35,520 nt of DNA from IMG/VR virus record IMGVR_UViG_3300035670_000735, positions 1 through 35,520 of that record. One strand, written 5' to 3'. This document shows, in pieces, positions 7,100-17,094 of the stretch (positions within the stretch are counted from its first letter, which is position 1; the number at the start of each line of letters is the position of its first letter). The position numbers and the translations under genes are program-made. Source of the stretch: a virus. The notes under the pieces are model-generated. The model was not told where the DNA came from. It made no database searches and was given only the letters and a program-made list of their open reading frames with translations.

Positions 7100-7491
7100 T
7101 TCTTAGTCCCGTAAGCATAAATTGAAACAACAAATCCAGGAACTGGTGCGTTTCCAGTTCCCTTAATCGCAAGTTGCACAAAAGGAATCCCCTGTACGTC
7201 AACAGAGAAGCAATTCTGAGGATCAGTTTCACTAAATTCATAGACTAAATTATTAATGCTTGTTTTAGTAGCTGTTGGTGTTTTGATAGGCAACACATAA
7301 TCATGATCTATGTCCTCAAGCCGTCCGAGAACCTTAACCTGAATAGCCGTGGAATTATTTGACGAAATGTTAAAAAAAAGTGTAAGTGTGTCATATTCAA
7401 GAACATTAAGCCGCTCGCCGATGTTGACAAAACTACCGGTTATGGTTTGGACGCTTGTTAGGACATCGTATCTCTGGTAATCTTGTCTCAT
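7096..7491 (-). CDS. Small virion protein, paralogue of 4251-4649
   Basis: The 131-residue beta-rich protein resembles the product of 4251-4649 throughout. AAGG sits 7 nt before the ATG and the stop overlaps the fibre start, so the two are likely translated in step. Placement just before the fibre suggests an adaptor between the tail and the fibre. No named family can be assigned from sequence alone. Confidence 0.65.
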   Translation of the reverse strand: MRQDYQRYDVLTSVQTITGSFVNIGERLNVLEYDTLTLFFNISSNNSTAIQVKVLGRLEDIDHDYVLPIKTPTATKTSINNLVYEFSETDPQNCFSVDVQGIPFVQLAIKGTGNAPVPGFVVSIYAYGTKK

Positions 7492-7492
7492 T

Positions 7493-7726
7493 ATGAAACC
7501 TTATTTTTTAATATCGCTAATTTCTCTTTGTGTATTCTCAGCACTTACGTGCTTTTCTTTTCTATTTATAATCCCAGTTACCCTATTTTCTTCTCTAACA
7601 ATCTATCTAGTTTGGTTCGATGTAACTAAGCCTGATACAAATCGTCTTAAAGAAATCGAAGCTAAACTAAAACGCATCGAAGATGTTGTAGCATCAATAA
7701 CAACATCTAAACTACTCTCCCGCTGA
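7493..7726 (+). CDS. 77-aa membrane plus coiled-coil protein on the opposite strand, holin-like
   Basis: The frame fills a 220-bp gap that has no leftward gene. It encodes a hydrophobic N-terminal half (one long or two closely spaced spans, about residues 4-44) and a charged helix (LKEIEAKLKRIEDVV). Such a layout is common among small phage holin-like proteins. Against it, no Shine-Dalgarno is visible before the ATG and it would be an isolated rightward gene inside a leftward operon. Its end overlaps the 3' end of the next gene by 15 nt. Confidence 0.45.
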   Translation: MKPYFLISLISLCVFSALTCFSFLFIIPVTLFSSLTIYLVWFDVTKPDTNRLKEIEAKLKRIEDVVASITTSKLLSR

Positions 7727-9184
7727 CTTACCACTTAAATAACCAGCAAGGCTTGGATATTTTTCAAGTAAAGAACGAAGTCTATCGGCCGACGTTGAAT
7801 TCCATGCCCGATCAGCTAAGTCAGCAGATCGCGCAGCAAATGCAGACCCACGCTCACGCGCAAGTTTATTCGCAAGCGCTCCACCACCAGCTAAAATCAT
7901 CGAAGGAACTGCAGCACCACCAGTAGCTACGGCAGTTCCTAGACCTGCAGCTGCGCCTATCCCGTAGTCACTTGGAGAAACAAATCGATTACTTAGATTT
8001 CCTAACGTTCTCTCTTCGGCTGCTTTTTGCGCTGTTTCAAAACTTCCGTATTTTTGTTTAACTTCTTTATATTTACCAAGAAGATCTGCGAGTTTCGTGT
8101 TTGGATTCTCTTTAGCCAAAGCTTCAGCCGTATTTTCCATCTCTTTAGAAACAATCCCACGCACTGCGTTCGTTGCGTCTTGGCCTAATACCTGCGTTGT
8201 TGTGTCGGTTGGTTTGAACTTGTAAGTTCCCTTAAACTTCTGTGCGTCCGAGAACGAAAAGTTACCCTTATTCTCGTAAAACTGCGCTTCTTTAAGAAGA
8301 TTTTTTATAACAGAGGTGTTCTTTGGCGTGTCTGGGATATTAGATGCGTATTTTAAAATTTCATCCGCAATCTTACGCCCCTCAATCGCGTTCTCAGCTG
8401 TTTTATCAATTTGCTCGCCGATCTCTCCTATTTTCTTCCCAAAGAAATCAGATTTTTTAGATGCGTTCTCTGCAATATCTTCAGATCTAGAGAACCAACC
8501 AACAACCGGCCCTCCAGCCTCGTCAGTAGTTAAAAGATCTCTTCCCTTTGTTTCTAATGAATCTGTTTTAAACGCTTCTTTAAAAGCTTTTTTATTTTGT
8601 CCAGTAGCTGCCTTAAAAGCTCTCTGCTCTGCGATTTCTGGAAGCTTAGACGCGAGTTTAGAAACACCCTTCGCAGCAAGACCGCCTGCCGCACCAAGGC
8701 CGCCGCCAAGAATCGCTGCGTTTTTTGCGTCTTTAGCTATGTCTAAAGGATTCTCGGCAGTACTTTGACCAATACCACTTAAGGCCCCTACACCAGCGCC
8801 TGTTATTGCTCCTTTTGTAACAAGTCCTGCTTTTCCAAGATTTCCAAGAATCCCAACACCAGGAATCACGGCAGTACCCAATGATCCGCCAAGTTCTCCA
8901 GCAAGATACGCTCCTGGGTTTTCTTTCTGCGCTTTCTCAAACCACTTTCTCCACTCATCTCGTTTCTTTTTATACTCAAACCCCTGTCCAGATAGTGCTC
9001 CCTTAGCAGCAGAACCAAGACCAGCAAGCTCATCTGCAAAACCAAACGACGCGCCTTGTCCTGCCCCGGCTAGAGCAGACGTAGACTCCGCTATGTTTGG
9101 TTCTAAATCTTTCGTCTCTCCAAATGCTGGAAGACGATCTTTTAGTTCAGTCGTATCTTCAAATCTTGGTAAAGATTGTGGCAT
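7712..9184 (-). CDS. Internal virion/DNA-ejection-type protein
   Basis: The 490-residue protein begins with an unstructured acidic stretch, then ASFGFADELAGLGSAAKG, a motif often seen in phage virion proteins annotated as ejection or internal virion proteins. Two glycine-rich hydrophobic blocks follow (about 90-165 and 405-435) that could insert into membranes; between them lies a helical region. It is the last of four large helical proteins placed between the tail nozzle and fibre genes, the position occupied by ejected internal core proteins in T7-like phages. The assignment rests on composition and position. Confidence 0.55.
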   Translation of the reverse strand: MPQSLPRFEDTTELKDRLPAFGETKDLEPNIAESTSALAGAGQGASFGFADELAGLGSAAKGALSGQGFEYKKKRDEWRKWFEKAQKENPGAYLAGELGGSLGTAVIPGVGILGNLGKAGLVTKGAITGAGVGALSGIGQSTAENPLDIAKDAKNAAILGGGLGAAGGLAAKGVSKLASKLPEIAEQRAFKAATGQNKKAFKEAFKTDSLETKGRDLLTTDEAGGPVVGWFSRSEDIAENASKKSDFFGKKIGEIGEQIDKTAENAIEGRKIADEILKYASNIPDTPKNTSVIKNLLKEAQFYENKGNFSFSDAQKFKGTYKFKPTDTTTQVLGQDATNAVRGIVSKEMENTAEALAKENPNTKLADLLGKYKEVKQKYGSFETAQKAAEERTLGNLSNRFVSPSDYGIGAAAGLGTAVATGGAAVPSMILAGGGALANKLARERGSAFAARSADLADRAWNSTSADRLRSLLEKYPSLAGYLSGKSAGE

Positions 9185-9187
9185 TGA

Positions 9188-10231
9188 TTATTTCCCCATT
9201 TCGTCTTCATAACCAACTGGGTTCTTATTCTGATCGTAAAGAACAACGCGTCCGTTAGGAGCCACTCGCCGGATATATTGAGGAGCAGCAACAGCTGTTC
9301 CATCTGGTGGTGTTGGTTTCTTTAATTGTGACGCTTTATTTGGCATTCCGGCTAATTGCTCGTTAAGTCTATCTCCTGCAGTGGCTGCTTCGGCTTTAAG
9401 ACCTGCTGTTACTGTTAGCCTATTTTGCCGCTTCTGCTCAAGAACCTCTGGGGTATCTCCAGGACGAGGAAAGTATTGCTGTTCAGCACTTGCGAATTCT
9501 GAAGGAGATATTGCCGCGCCAGATTCCTTGCGGAGTACGGCGTTTACAAAGTTTCTTTCAGCCTGACTGTGGCTTCTTAAATCACTCCCGTGTGATTCTC
9601 CGGGAAGGAATTTATACTTTAAATCTTCAACCCGACTAGATCTATCGTATCCTTTAGCTGCAAGATCTTCAAAAACCTTCTCACTATCTTCAAGCCGCTT
9701 AGCAAATGTTGCCGCCGTGAATTGCGCGGAAGTTGGTTTCTTTTCTTTTTCTGCTGTGTCTTTAAGTTTTGCTCTTGTTTCATCCATCCTGTATTTATGC
9801 TCTAAACCAAGTTTATTAACTTCAAACTGTTGTTTCTTTTCTGCAGCAAGTTGGTCCATTAAAAATTTCTGCGCACTAATATCTGCTGCCTGTTGATCCC
9901 TTAGCACATTTGCCTGTTCCTGAATTAGCCGATACTTATTAAGAATATTTTTAGTCGCTTCAGATTGATCTTGTCCAATAGAATCCCACGATTTCATCGC
10001 ATTTTGAGCGTAGCCTTGATACCTATCCTGTGGTCTCTGACCACTCATAATCTCTGCCTGTGTCACTGGCGTTCTTTGAAATGCTTGGCCGACGTTGTTG
10101 AATAAATTAGCTAAGGTACGCTGTCTCTGGAATTCCTTTTGATCAAGTTCGTCTTGCTCTTGCGCTGACTTTAAATCCTCAAGAGCTTTCATCTGTAGTG
10201 CATATGGATTTGGTGTCATTGCCTCTGCCAT
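9188..10231 (-). CDS. Predicted internal virion protein (helical)
   Basis: The 347-residue protein is almost entirely helical, Gln/Lys/Glu-rich, with a coiled-coil centre (about 110-200) and a short beta-hairpin-like C terminus (RRVAPNGRVVLYDQNKNPVGY). It ends 3 nt before the start of the next gene in the operon. No family name is certain. Its place and composition match internal core or ejection proteins. Confidence 0.5.
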   Translation of the reverse strand: MAEAMTPNPYALQMKALEDLKSAQEQDELDQKEFQRQRTLANLFNNVGQAFQRTPVTQAEIMSGQRPQDRYQGYAQNAMKSWDSIGQDQSEATKNILNKYRLIQEQANVLRDQQAADISAQKFLMDQLAAEKKQQFEVNKLGLEHKYRMDETRAKLKDTAEKEKKPTSAQFTAATFAKRLEDSEKVFEDLAAKGYDRSSRVEDLKYKFLPGESHGSDLRSHSQAERNFVNAVLRKESGAAISPSEFASAEQQYFPRPGDTPEVLEQKRQNRLTVTAGLKAEAATAGDRLNEQLAGMPNKASQLKKPTPPDGTAVAAPQYIRRVAPNGRVVLYDQNKNPVGYEDEMGK

Positions 10232-10233
10232 AA

Positions 10234-11358
10234 TTATGCTCCTTGCTTTTGAGGATATCGTCTATCCATATAATCTTGTTGCATTGCGTAATTTCCGTAT
10301 GCGTTTGCTAGATCTGCGAATGTCCCGTATTTCTGCCTTTGATAGTCAGCATTCGCAGCTCCAGACGCCCAAGAATCGCTTATTCCACCAAGAGCGGCGT
10401 TAGATAGGCTCTGTGCTTGCGCTTGTTTGGCCCCGTATAGAGCCTGTAGTTTTGAGTTTCTTGCATCTATCTGATTCTGTAAGTTCTGGTTCTGACTCTG
10501 ACGAGCTCTCATGGTTATGTCGTTAGCATACATCTGCGCCTGGTTTCTTCCTTGCGTATTAAGACCAGCAATTCTTCTTTGCTCTTCGGTTTGACTCTCA
10601 AGCGCACGGTTCTTTGCCTGTGTATTTGCGTTTAAAATGTCCTGACGACGACGAGAGTTTTCTAGGGCGAATTTATTCATTATGTCTGCATTGGTTGTGT
10701 TGAGTCCAATATCAGCCTGACGAAGACTCCCAGCGCCGCGCATCGCTAGTTCCGTAGCTAAGGCTCGTTGCTGTGCATTTGCTGCTGCCTTCTCTGCTTC
10801 TACCTGTGCGAGTCTATCTGCGCCTAACTGACTTGCCTGGCCTCGAAGTGCTGCTTCAATCCCAGAACCACCCATTCCACGAGCCTGAAGACTTTGCATA
10901 ACCGCTTGTTCTCGGCCTTTAGCCATCTCACCAGCATCCCTACGCGCACGCATAAATCCAGCCTGATCTTCGGCCGAAAGTCCTTCACTAGCTCGTTTTT
11001 GAAGATCTTGCAACGCGGCAAGTTGCATCGCACGTGCCTCTGGACTATCCGCAACAACCTGTCCAGACACATCCCCAGTATATTGGTAATCAAGCGGTGT
11101 AGCTCCAGCAATATAAGCGTATTCTTCTGGATTATAACGTATCCCAGAAGCAATATTAAGAAGGCTATTTAAACTCTCAGCGTCAAGCCCAGCTAGTTCG
11201 TTTGGATTAATGGTCTCTAGGTATGCCTTAGCATCGGCTCGTTGCCGAGCTGCTTCTTTCGCTGCTTTTGCACTAGCTTTTCTTGCTTCTTCGTTCCCAA
11301 GATAGTTAAGGGCTGCTCCGCCCAACATCGCCCCGCCAATAACTGCAGGTAAAACCAT
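10234..11358 (-). CDS. Predicted internal virion protein with N-terminal hydrophobic segment
   Basis: The 374-residue protein starts with a Gly/Ala-rich hydrophobic stretch (VLPAVIGGAMLGGAALNYLG) and continues as Ala/Gln/Arg-rich helices up to the C terminus. Phage ejection proteins often combine such an N terminus with long helices. It is tightly packed between two similar helical genes, with 2-nt and 10-nt gaps. No enzymatic motif is seen. Confidence 0.5.
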   Translation of the reverse strand: MVLPAVIGGAMLGGAALNYLGNEEARKASAKAAKEAARQRADAKAYLETINPNELAGLDAESLNSLLNIASGIRYNPEEYAYIAGATPLDYQYTGDVSGQVVADSPEARAMQLAALQDLQKRASEGLSAEDQAGFMRARRDAGEMAKGREQAVMQSLQARGMGGSGIEAALRGQASQLGADRLAQVEAEKAAANAQQRALATELAMRGAGSLRQADIGLNTTNADIMNKFALENSRRRQDILNANTQAKNRALESQTEEQRRIAGLNTQGRNQAQMYANDITMRARQSQNQNLQNQIDARNSKLQALYGAKQAQAQSLSNAALGGISDSWASGAANADYQRQKYGTFADLANAYGNYAMQQDYMDRRYPQKQGA

Positions 11359-11368
11359 GGTTAACTCC

Positions 11369-12814
11369 TTAACCGTTTAGGTATTTCATAATTTGACTTA
11401 ACTGAGCATTCCAAGGATTTAGCTCTTGCTGAAGAGCTACTTGCTGCTGCCCCAAGCCAAAAACTTCCGGTCTAAGCTGCCCGGCTTCGTTATATGCTTT
11501 TTGAAATGCCATACCACTACTAGCGCTATCAAATCTGTTGTTACCTCTATAATTATTTTTCAGTAAGTCGGCGGTTATTCGATCAAGTTCATCAAGTCTA
11601 GACTTCTTTAGAGCGGTTTCTGCATTCAACTTATTTAAATTAGATGTTAACTCCCCAACCCTACCAGTTACGTCTCCTACCATATTCTCATAAGCTTGTC
11701 GCTGTGCGGCTGCTTTTAAATCCGACGATCTTACGTTCCATGTTGGGTTTTTCCACTCTTGCGAACTAAGCTGATCAAACGTCTTCCCCTGGTTTTGACC
11801 GAGGAGTCCTGCGAGTGTGTTGTATCGTCCGACGCCCTGGTCACCTAATGCCTGCCATGCAGCTGTTTGCTGATTTGGATCAAACCCCTGGAACGACGCA
11901 TAATTTCCTACGTTTTGATTAGCATAGTTTCTTAGGTCTAAATAATTTTTTCCGGTAAGTGGATTTACACTTTGAACATCGCTAATCGCGTTGAAAAGTT
12001 CATCTTGAATGTTTCTATTCCGCTGCGCATCATACTCTGCTCTTTGCTTCGCAAGCGTGTCACTAACAGCGGCCTGTTTTCCACCCAAGTATTCTTCTAA
12101 CCCACTAAACCAACCTTGGCGCGCTGTGTCTAATGCTTGATCCGTAGATGTATCTAGTGCCTGCGCAGCTGATATCTTTGCTTCAAGCGGGTTTGTTACC
12201 TGCGTTGAATACTGGCTCTTAAGATCTTTTGCGAAGTTTTGAACAAACGCAGGATCACGCCCTAACAAGGCTTCGTCCATACGCTGAGCACCTAGTGTGT
12301 AGTTAGCACGTTTCGGCATTGTTGCTTTTGCGAAGTTTGTTAATGATCCGTAACTATTTTCTTGAAGACCAGATAGGTCTTGGTTTGGAGCAACACTGTA
12401 TTGTGAATAATCCATCTGTTGCTGAGGTTTTAGCCAATCCTGCTGAAGACCTTTACTTACTTGCTCTTCTGTCCCTGTGTCAGCGAGATCTTTCGTGTAC
12501 GCTAAGATATCAGGTCTTTTAATGGCATCGATCGCTGACTGCTGCTCTCCAGATTTCTTTGTTGCATCAGAAACAATCGCTTCACCCTGGCTTTTGAGTG
12601 TGTTCTGAAGTTTTTGACCGCCTTTTTGGTTCGCATTTAAAAAATCAGAAACGTTGTACCAAGCGTTTGGTGTTGCCTGGGCCTTCGTTCCAGATTGGCC
12701 TTGCGTTGCTGATTGGGCATTTCCTGCAACCGCGCTTTCACCGCCAGATAACATCGTCTGTGGTGTCCCATTAGATGCCGCTTCCTGCATTTTCTGATTT
12801 CTTATAAAAGCCAT
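11369..12814 (-). CDS. Predicted internal virion protein (Gln/Ala-rich)
   Basis: The 481-residue protein is rich in Gln, Asn and Ala, has no membrane segment and appears helical throughout. It is the first of the four consecutive helical proteins downstream of the nozzle genes. AGGA precedes the ATG. I recognise no catalytic site such as a transglycosylase. It is probably part of the capsid core or ejectosome. Confidence 0.5.
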   Translation of the reverse strand: MAFIRNQKMQEAASNGTPQTMLSGGESAVAGNAQSATQGQSGTKAQATPNAWYNVSDFLNANQKGGQKLQNTLKSQGEAIVSDATKKSGEQQSAIDAIKRPDILAYTKDLADTGTEEQVSKGLQQDWLKPQQQMDYSQYSVAPNQDLSGLQENSYGSLTNFAKATMPKRANYTLGAQRMDEALLGRDPAFVQNFAKDLKSQYSTQVTNPLEAKISAAQALDTSTDQALDTARQGWFSGLEEYLGGKQAAVSDTLAKQRAEYDAQRNRNIQDELFNAISDVQSVNPLTGKNYLDLRNYANQNVGNYASFQGFDPNQQTAAWQALGDQGVGRYNTLAGLLGQNQGKTFDQLSSQEWKNPTWNVRSSDLKAAAQRQAYENMVGDVTGRVGELTSNLNKLNAETALKKSRLDELDRITADLLKNNYRGNNRFDSASSGMAFQKAYNEAGQLRPEVFGLGQQQVALQQELNPWNAQLSQIMKYLNG

Positions 12815-12818
12815 GTTT

Positions 12819-13202
12819 TTATCCTAAAATAAGTATTCCAACAGAACCCGTCTTCCCTAAACCGCCACTAAAACTTATCGTTACGCCAACCTCTTTACTC
12901 GTTGTCTGACGAGCGTGCCATCCAACTATAGAAAGGCTTGAATCGTCTTTATTTGGAGGCTTAATGATTATTATACCAGAATACGTTGGCATTTTCGTCG
13001 ACACTCTTAGCTCTACCCCATGAACAAAGTCTAATTCTTTGTATTCTGTATAAAAATTGTCATAAAACGTTAGTCTTCCACGTAAAGCTCCAATAACCGT
13101 GTCTAAAAACCCATTGAGAGTAGATATAATTGGATCAAACCAATCTGGAGCTCCAGGAAGGTCTGATTTAAGAATCTTACTCACTCCCTTGATTATTGCC
13201 AT
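12819..13202 (-). CDS. Small virion-associated protein, 127 aa
   Basis: An amphipathic N-terminal region (PDWFDPIISTLNGFLDTVIGAL) is followed by a beta-rich domain ending in glycine-rich strands. It lies directly after the large nozzle-like gene, touching it by one nucleotide, and 4 nt before the first internal-virion gene. It could be a tail knob or needle component. No family is recognised with confidence. Confidence 0.55.
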   Translation of the reverse strand: MAIIKGVSKILKSDLPGAPDWFDPIISTLNGFLDTVIGALRGRLTFYDNFYTEYKELDFVHGVELRVSTKMPTYSGIIIIKPPNKDDSSLSIVGWHARQTTSKEVGVTISFSGGLGKTGSVGILILG

Positions 13203-16171
13203 TACGTATCAAGCCTCGTATCTACTGGATCAACAAGAACAGAAAACCCACATAAAGCAAGCTGCTCTCGAGGACGCTCGTGAACAACTTCAAGATCAAG
13301 ATATGTAAACCGCGTGTGCTCTTCTGGTAAGTACGTAGCCATCCTGTCGGTAGAAGATGGCGTTCCCCACTGGCCTAAGCCCCATTTAAATTTACCCCAA
13401 AGTGTTGTCGAATCAAACAAATGAGTATCAATAGAGATCCTATCAAGATCTGTGGCCGTTCTTAAAATAAGATCTCCGACGTCTGTTTCGTCGTTATCGA
13501 AGAAAAGAACAATCTTACTTCCCTGCTTCTCGTATTCCGGCATCCCACAATGAAGACTCTGATATTTTAACGTAGATACTATACCTGGGGTTATTGTAAT
13601 TGCCCCAACAACTAAGTTAGCTACTGTATTAACCTCATACGTAGCACTATTGATCGTATCTAATATCCGCGCTGTCGCCGCCCCTTGAGTTATTAAAGAG
13701 CCGTCTGGGATAACAAGGTTGCTGCTAACAACAATCTGATTTGTTGCAGAGTCAATTGAGGTAATGTTTACAGAGATTGAAGGACTTGCAAAGTCTGTTG
13801 TAGAAAAACTTTTGCGCTCTTTATAAACATACGGACCGCTTGTAGCTGCCGTATAAAGATATCCATTAATAACTCGACCTAGGTTTATGTATCTATCATT
13901 CGTATAAACACCGTGCTCTCTTTGAGTCCAGGCGTTTGTAAAGGTGTTGTACACAAGTACGCGGTCGTTTGATGTTGAAGATAAATTCGTGTGCGTTGCT
14001 ATAAAATATGATTTTTCTTCCTCGTAAAACCAACCGTATCCATCCGTTTCAAAGTTAGTTGAAGCTGAGGCTATAAGATCTTTAAACTCATTATCTCGTC
14101 CTACAACTTCAACACCAATATCACTAATCTTAACGAATCCAAGGGAGCTCATCATGAATATTGCATTCTGTCCCTTTGCTATGCTGTTTTTTTGAAGACA
14201 TTCAACCGTACCGTCAAATTCGTCGATAACAAACGAGCTTGCAGTTTCCCCAGTAAGACGAAAGATCCCGTCTTTTTTCTTAATTATAAACAAAGAATCC
14301 TTAAGCCCAACAACGGCTAAAATTGGATCGTCAGCTGAACCCACCTTTTGAATGTTGATCAAAGGAACATGTTCTGGTTCACCAGGTTTAGACCACATAA
14401 CAGCATTTGCGAAGTTATCGTTTACACTCTTATAATCTTTAGGTCTAACCAAACCACCGCTAATCCATGCATGAACATATGTTGACCCGGTTAGTGTAAA
14501 GCTTGTCGCGTCTACAACTACAACCGACCACGTTCCATTCGCTTCCGTAGTACCAGTCACATCACTTATTAAGACATTGTCTCCTGTGGATAACCCGTGC
14601 GCTAATGATGTTGTTATTTTTATAAGACCACCACTACTTGATGTCCCAGAAACAGATGAACTAAATGGGATAGGAGACGTGTAAAGAGCCTTGTCTTCTA
14701 CTCGTCCTACGTTTAAATAAAATTCACTATCTCCAATGTTCTGCGATGTTATAAGCATTTTTCCAACAACATCATCATATCCAGATATATAATATCCAAT
14801 CCAGCCGGGATTCCCCGTGCAAAGATTAATAGTTCTAATAATTGACCGAGCAGTCAAATCAACATCTACGCCAACAGAGCCTGTATTCGAAATTATAAAC
14901 CTTGGCGTTGATCCGACGTCTTCGTAAAAATCAACGGTTCCAGCCGTGGCCGTATATCCGGCTGACCATGCCTCGCCAAAGGTGAATTTATCATTTGCTG
15001 TTTTTGTTATCTCGAAAATCTTCTCATTAACTAATTCAGGAAAACCTCCAGCACCAGTCACATCAAGAAACCTAACATAGTCTCCAGTAGCAAGGCCGTG
15101 TGCTGCGGTTGTTTGAATCTCAGCTAACCCAGCAGCATCTGCTACTAAAGACACGGTTGAGTCTACAACATCTGCTGCACATCCAAGAGTAAGTGTTGAC
15201 GTGCCGTTACTAATCGTTAGTGTTGATGTCCCGGCTAATAAATCGTCAGAGTTTATTAAATTGAAATAAAGCCTCTGTATACTCTCTGTATTCGCGAAAA
15301 ATGTGAAAGTCTTATATTTTGTAATCGACGATGCCTTTGGAGGACGTGTGTTTGCGTTCTCTATCCCCTCTTGAGTAGGGTTCGTATAAAGCTCTAACCC
15401 ACGAAACCCTTCCGGAGACGCATCGGTAACAACCATATAGCCTTGAGCGATCTCAGCGGATGTCGGCTTTGCTTGATATACTAATTGGAAATCTTCCGGA
15501 GGAATTGATCCACTTGCTACTATCGAAGTTCTGTAAATTTCAAGATAATGACTTGTCGTAACATCGTCTGGAAGGCTAACGCGAAGGCTGACCTGCTTTG
15601 TTCCGCCACTCGTGTTCTCAATATCTTGACGCTCACTCGGAGCTCCGAACATCTTATTTCCGTTTATATCATACGTAGAATATAAACACCGATACGCCAC
15701 AATCTTATTATTATCAAACCACGTTCCAGTAACAAGCCGAAGATCGAAATCCTCACCCTGTGGCATACCTGCCGATGTTAAGGATCCTGTTAGTGAATCA
15801 AGCTTCTTCACGCCATCAAAAGTAGTTATATAAAGATTGCCGTTTTGCTCGACAAACTTAATTTTATAACCACTTTCAGGATCTGATATTGAACTAGACT
15901 TTAGCGAGAACGTCCCGGTCCCGTTAGAATCATAATAAAGAGAATTATTATCAAGATGAATGAATAGTCTATTTTTATACTCCAAAAACTGTTTAATTGT
16001 TTGGTTTGGAATGCCAGATCCGTAAGAATCTCTTCCCCTAGGCTTTCTATAAATACCGTCTCTTACGCACTCAAAATTCTTTCCAACACGCAATGTAGAT
16101 GGATTAAGAGTAAGTGGGTTTCCGTGCGTAGAAACGCCAAGCTTCTCGTGCAGGACTCTATATTCAGCCAT
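13202..16171 (-). CDS. Large tail protein, nozzle/gp12-like
   Basis: The 989-residue protein is beta-rich. It has an N-terminal GKNFECVRDGIYRKPRG segment and repeated TTAAHGLATGDYVRF / TTSLAHGLSTGDNVLI units (found twice, about residues 355 and 520) that look like small beta inserts. A propeller-like part contains FTNAWTQREHG. Phage tail nozzle proteins of podoviruses (T7 gp12 type) have this size, fold pattern and location just after the adaptor gene. It would form the distal tail tube that contacts the envelope. The family assignment is by context and general pattern. Confidence 0.65.
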   Translation of the reverse strand: MAEYRVLHEKLGVSTHGNPLTLNPSTLRVGKNFECVRDGIYRKPRGRDSYGSGIPNQTIKQFLEYKNRLFIHLDNNSLYYDSNGTGTFSLKSSSISDPESGYKIKFVEQNGNLYITTFDGVKKLDSLTGSLTSAGMPQGEDFDLRLVTGTWFDNNKIVAYRCLYSTYDINGNKMFGAPSERQDIENTSGGTKQVSLRVSLPDDVTTSHYLEIYRTSIVASGSIPPEDFQLVYQAKPTSAEIAQGYMVVTDASPEGFRGLELYTNPTQEGIENANTRPPKASSITKYKTFTFFANTESIQRLYFNLINSDDLLAGTSTLTISNGTSTLTLGCAADVVDSTVSLVADAAGLAEIQTTAAHGLATGDYVRFLDVTGAGGFPELVNEKIFEITKTANDKFTFGEAWSAGYTATAGTVDFYEDVGSTPRFIISNTGSVGVDVDLTARSIIRTINLCTGNPGWIGYYISGYDDVVGKMLITSQNIGDSEFYLNVGRVEDKALYTSPIPFSSSVSGTSSSGGLIKITTSLAHGLSTGDNVLISDVTGTTEANGTWSVVVVDATSFTLTGSTYVHAWISGGLVRPKDYKSVNDNFANAVMWSKPGEPEHVPLINIQKVGSADDPILAVVGLKDSLFIIKKKDGIFRLTGETASSFVIDEFDGTVECLQKNSIAKGQNAIFMMSSLGFVKISDIGVEVVGRDNEFKDLIASASTNFETDGYGWFYEEEKSYFIATHTNLSSTSNDRVLVYNTFTNAWTQREHGVYTNDRYINLGRVINGYLYTAATSGPYVYKERKSFSTTDFASPSISVNITSIDSATNQIVVSSNLVIPDGSLITQGAATARILDTINSATYEVNTVANLVVGAITITPGIVSTLKYQSLHCGMPEYEKQGSKIVLFFDNDETDVGDLILRTATDLDRISIDTHLFDSTTLWGKFKWGLGQWGTPSSTDRMATYLPEEHTRFTYLDLEVVHERPREQLALCGFSVLVDPVDTRLDT

Positions 16172-16173
16172 CT

Positions 16174-17094
16174 CTAGTAGATCCTCTGCCGCATGCTGTT
16201 TAGAAAATAAGATCTTGAAACAAGCTTTGTCGGAGCACTCGAAACACGTGTCTTAGAACGCTGTGCCATTGCTGAAAGCATTCTTTGAAGGCTTATCTGG
16301 GCTGTTTGTATACCCTTCACATCGTTTAAACTAATTAAAGCGCGTAGTGTTGCTGCCTGAGCAAGCACGGGGTGGAAGTCTTCTGGAATATTAGGTATTG
16401 GCGTTTCTCCACTAGCTGTTACATAGTCTCCTGCTACAGGTGCTGTTGAGAACAATGTTTTAGCGACTGTTATATTAAATCCAGCCACAACAGCAGATCC
16501 ACCAATTTCAATAAGACTGAATGGGTTACTCCCAGAGACAACATCTACTCCATCCGATGTTGACGGTATTGTATCAACGGTCATCTGATAACTTGCTCCA
16601 AGATCCGTAACCGTACTAATAAGACCAGCGCTGCTGACATTAACTAATTCATTGTGTATACGAACAAAATCAACTTCAAGACTTCCAGATACAGATGCGG
16701 AAACATCAGGTATTAGTACAATCTTAGTTCCTTCGATGTAAAACGCAGCTGGTCCATCGGCTGTTTGGTAATATGTGTAATCACCACGCATAGATCTGCT
16801 TATCTTCGAAAGCTTCCGGTAATCTCCACTTGCATTTAAATATCCGATCGATTCTACCTTCCATCCAACAGATCTTGACGGAAGTTCATACTCACTTGTG
16901 TTTGCTATTAATGGTATGACAGATCGTTCTATAAAATAATCTTGTTGTTGATTAATAAGCTCTGTGACGATAGTTAATTCTAACTCTTCATTAAGAAATG
17001 CAAGGAGATCTTGGTCTGAAAACTTACGTTGAGACGTCGGAACTCCTGCGTTTCTTTTAACAGTTTCGATTAACTTATCGCTCGTATACTTCAT
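16174..17094 (-). CDS. Head-to-tail adaptor (T7 gp11-like)
   Basis: The 306-residue protein begins with a helical SDKLIETVKRNAGVPTSQRKFSDQDLLAFLNEEL segment typical of podovirus tail tubular/adaptor proteins, followed by beta strands and a C-terminal helix. It directly precedes the nozzle-like gene and its start overlaps the previous stop by 4 nt. It would form a ring below the portal and join head to tail. Confidence 0.7.
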   Translation of the reverse strand: MKYTSDKLIETVKRNAGVPTSQRKFSDQDLLAFLNEELELTIVTELINQQQDYFIERSVIPLIANTSEYELPSRSVGWKVESIGYLNASGDYRKLSKISRSMRGDYTYYQTADGPAAFYIEGTKIVLIPDVSASVSGSLEVDFVRIHNELVNVSSAGLISTVTDLGASYQMTVDTIPSTSDGVDVVSGSNPFSLIEIGGSAVVAGFNITVAKTLFSTAPVAGDYVTASGETPIPNIPEDFHPVLAQAATLRALISLNDVKGIQTAQISLQRMLSAMAQRSKTRVSSAPTKLVSRSYFLNSMRQRIY

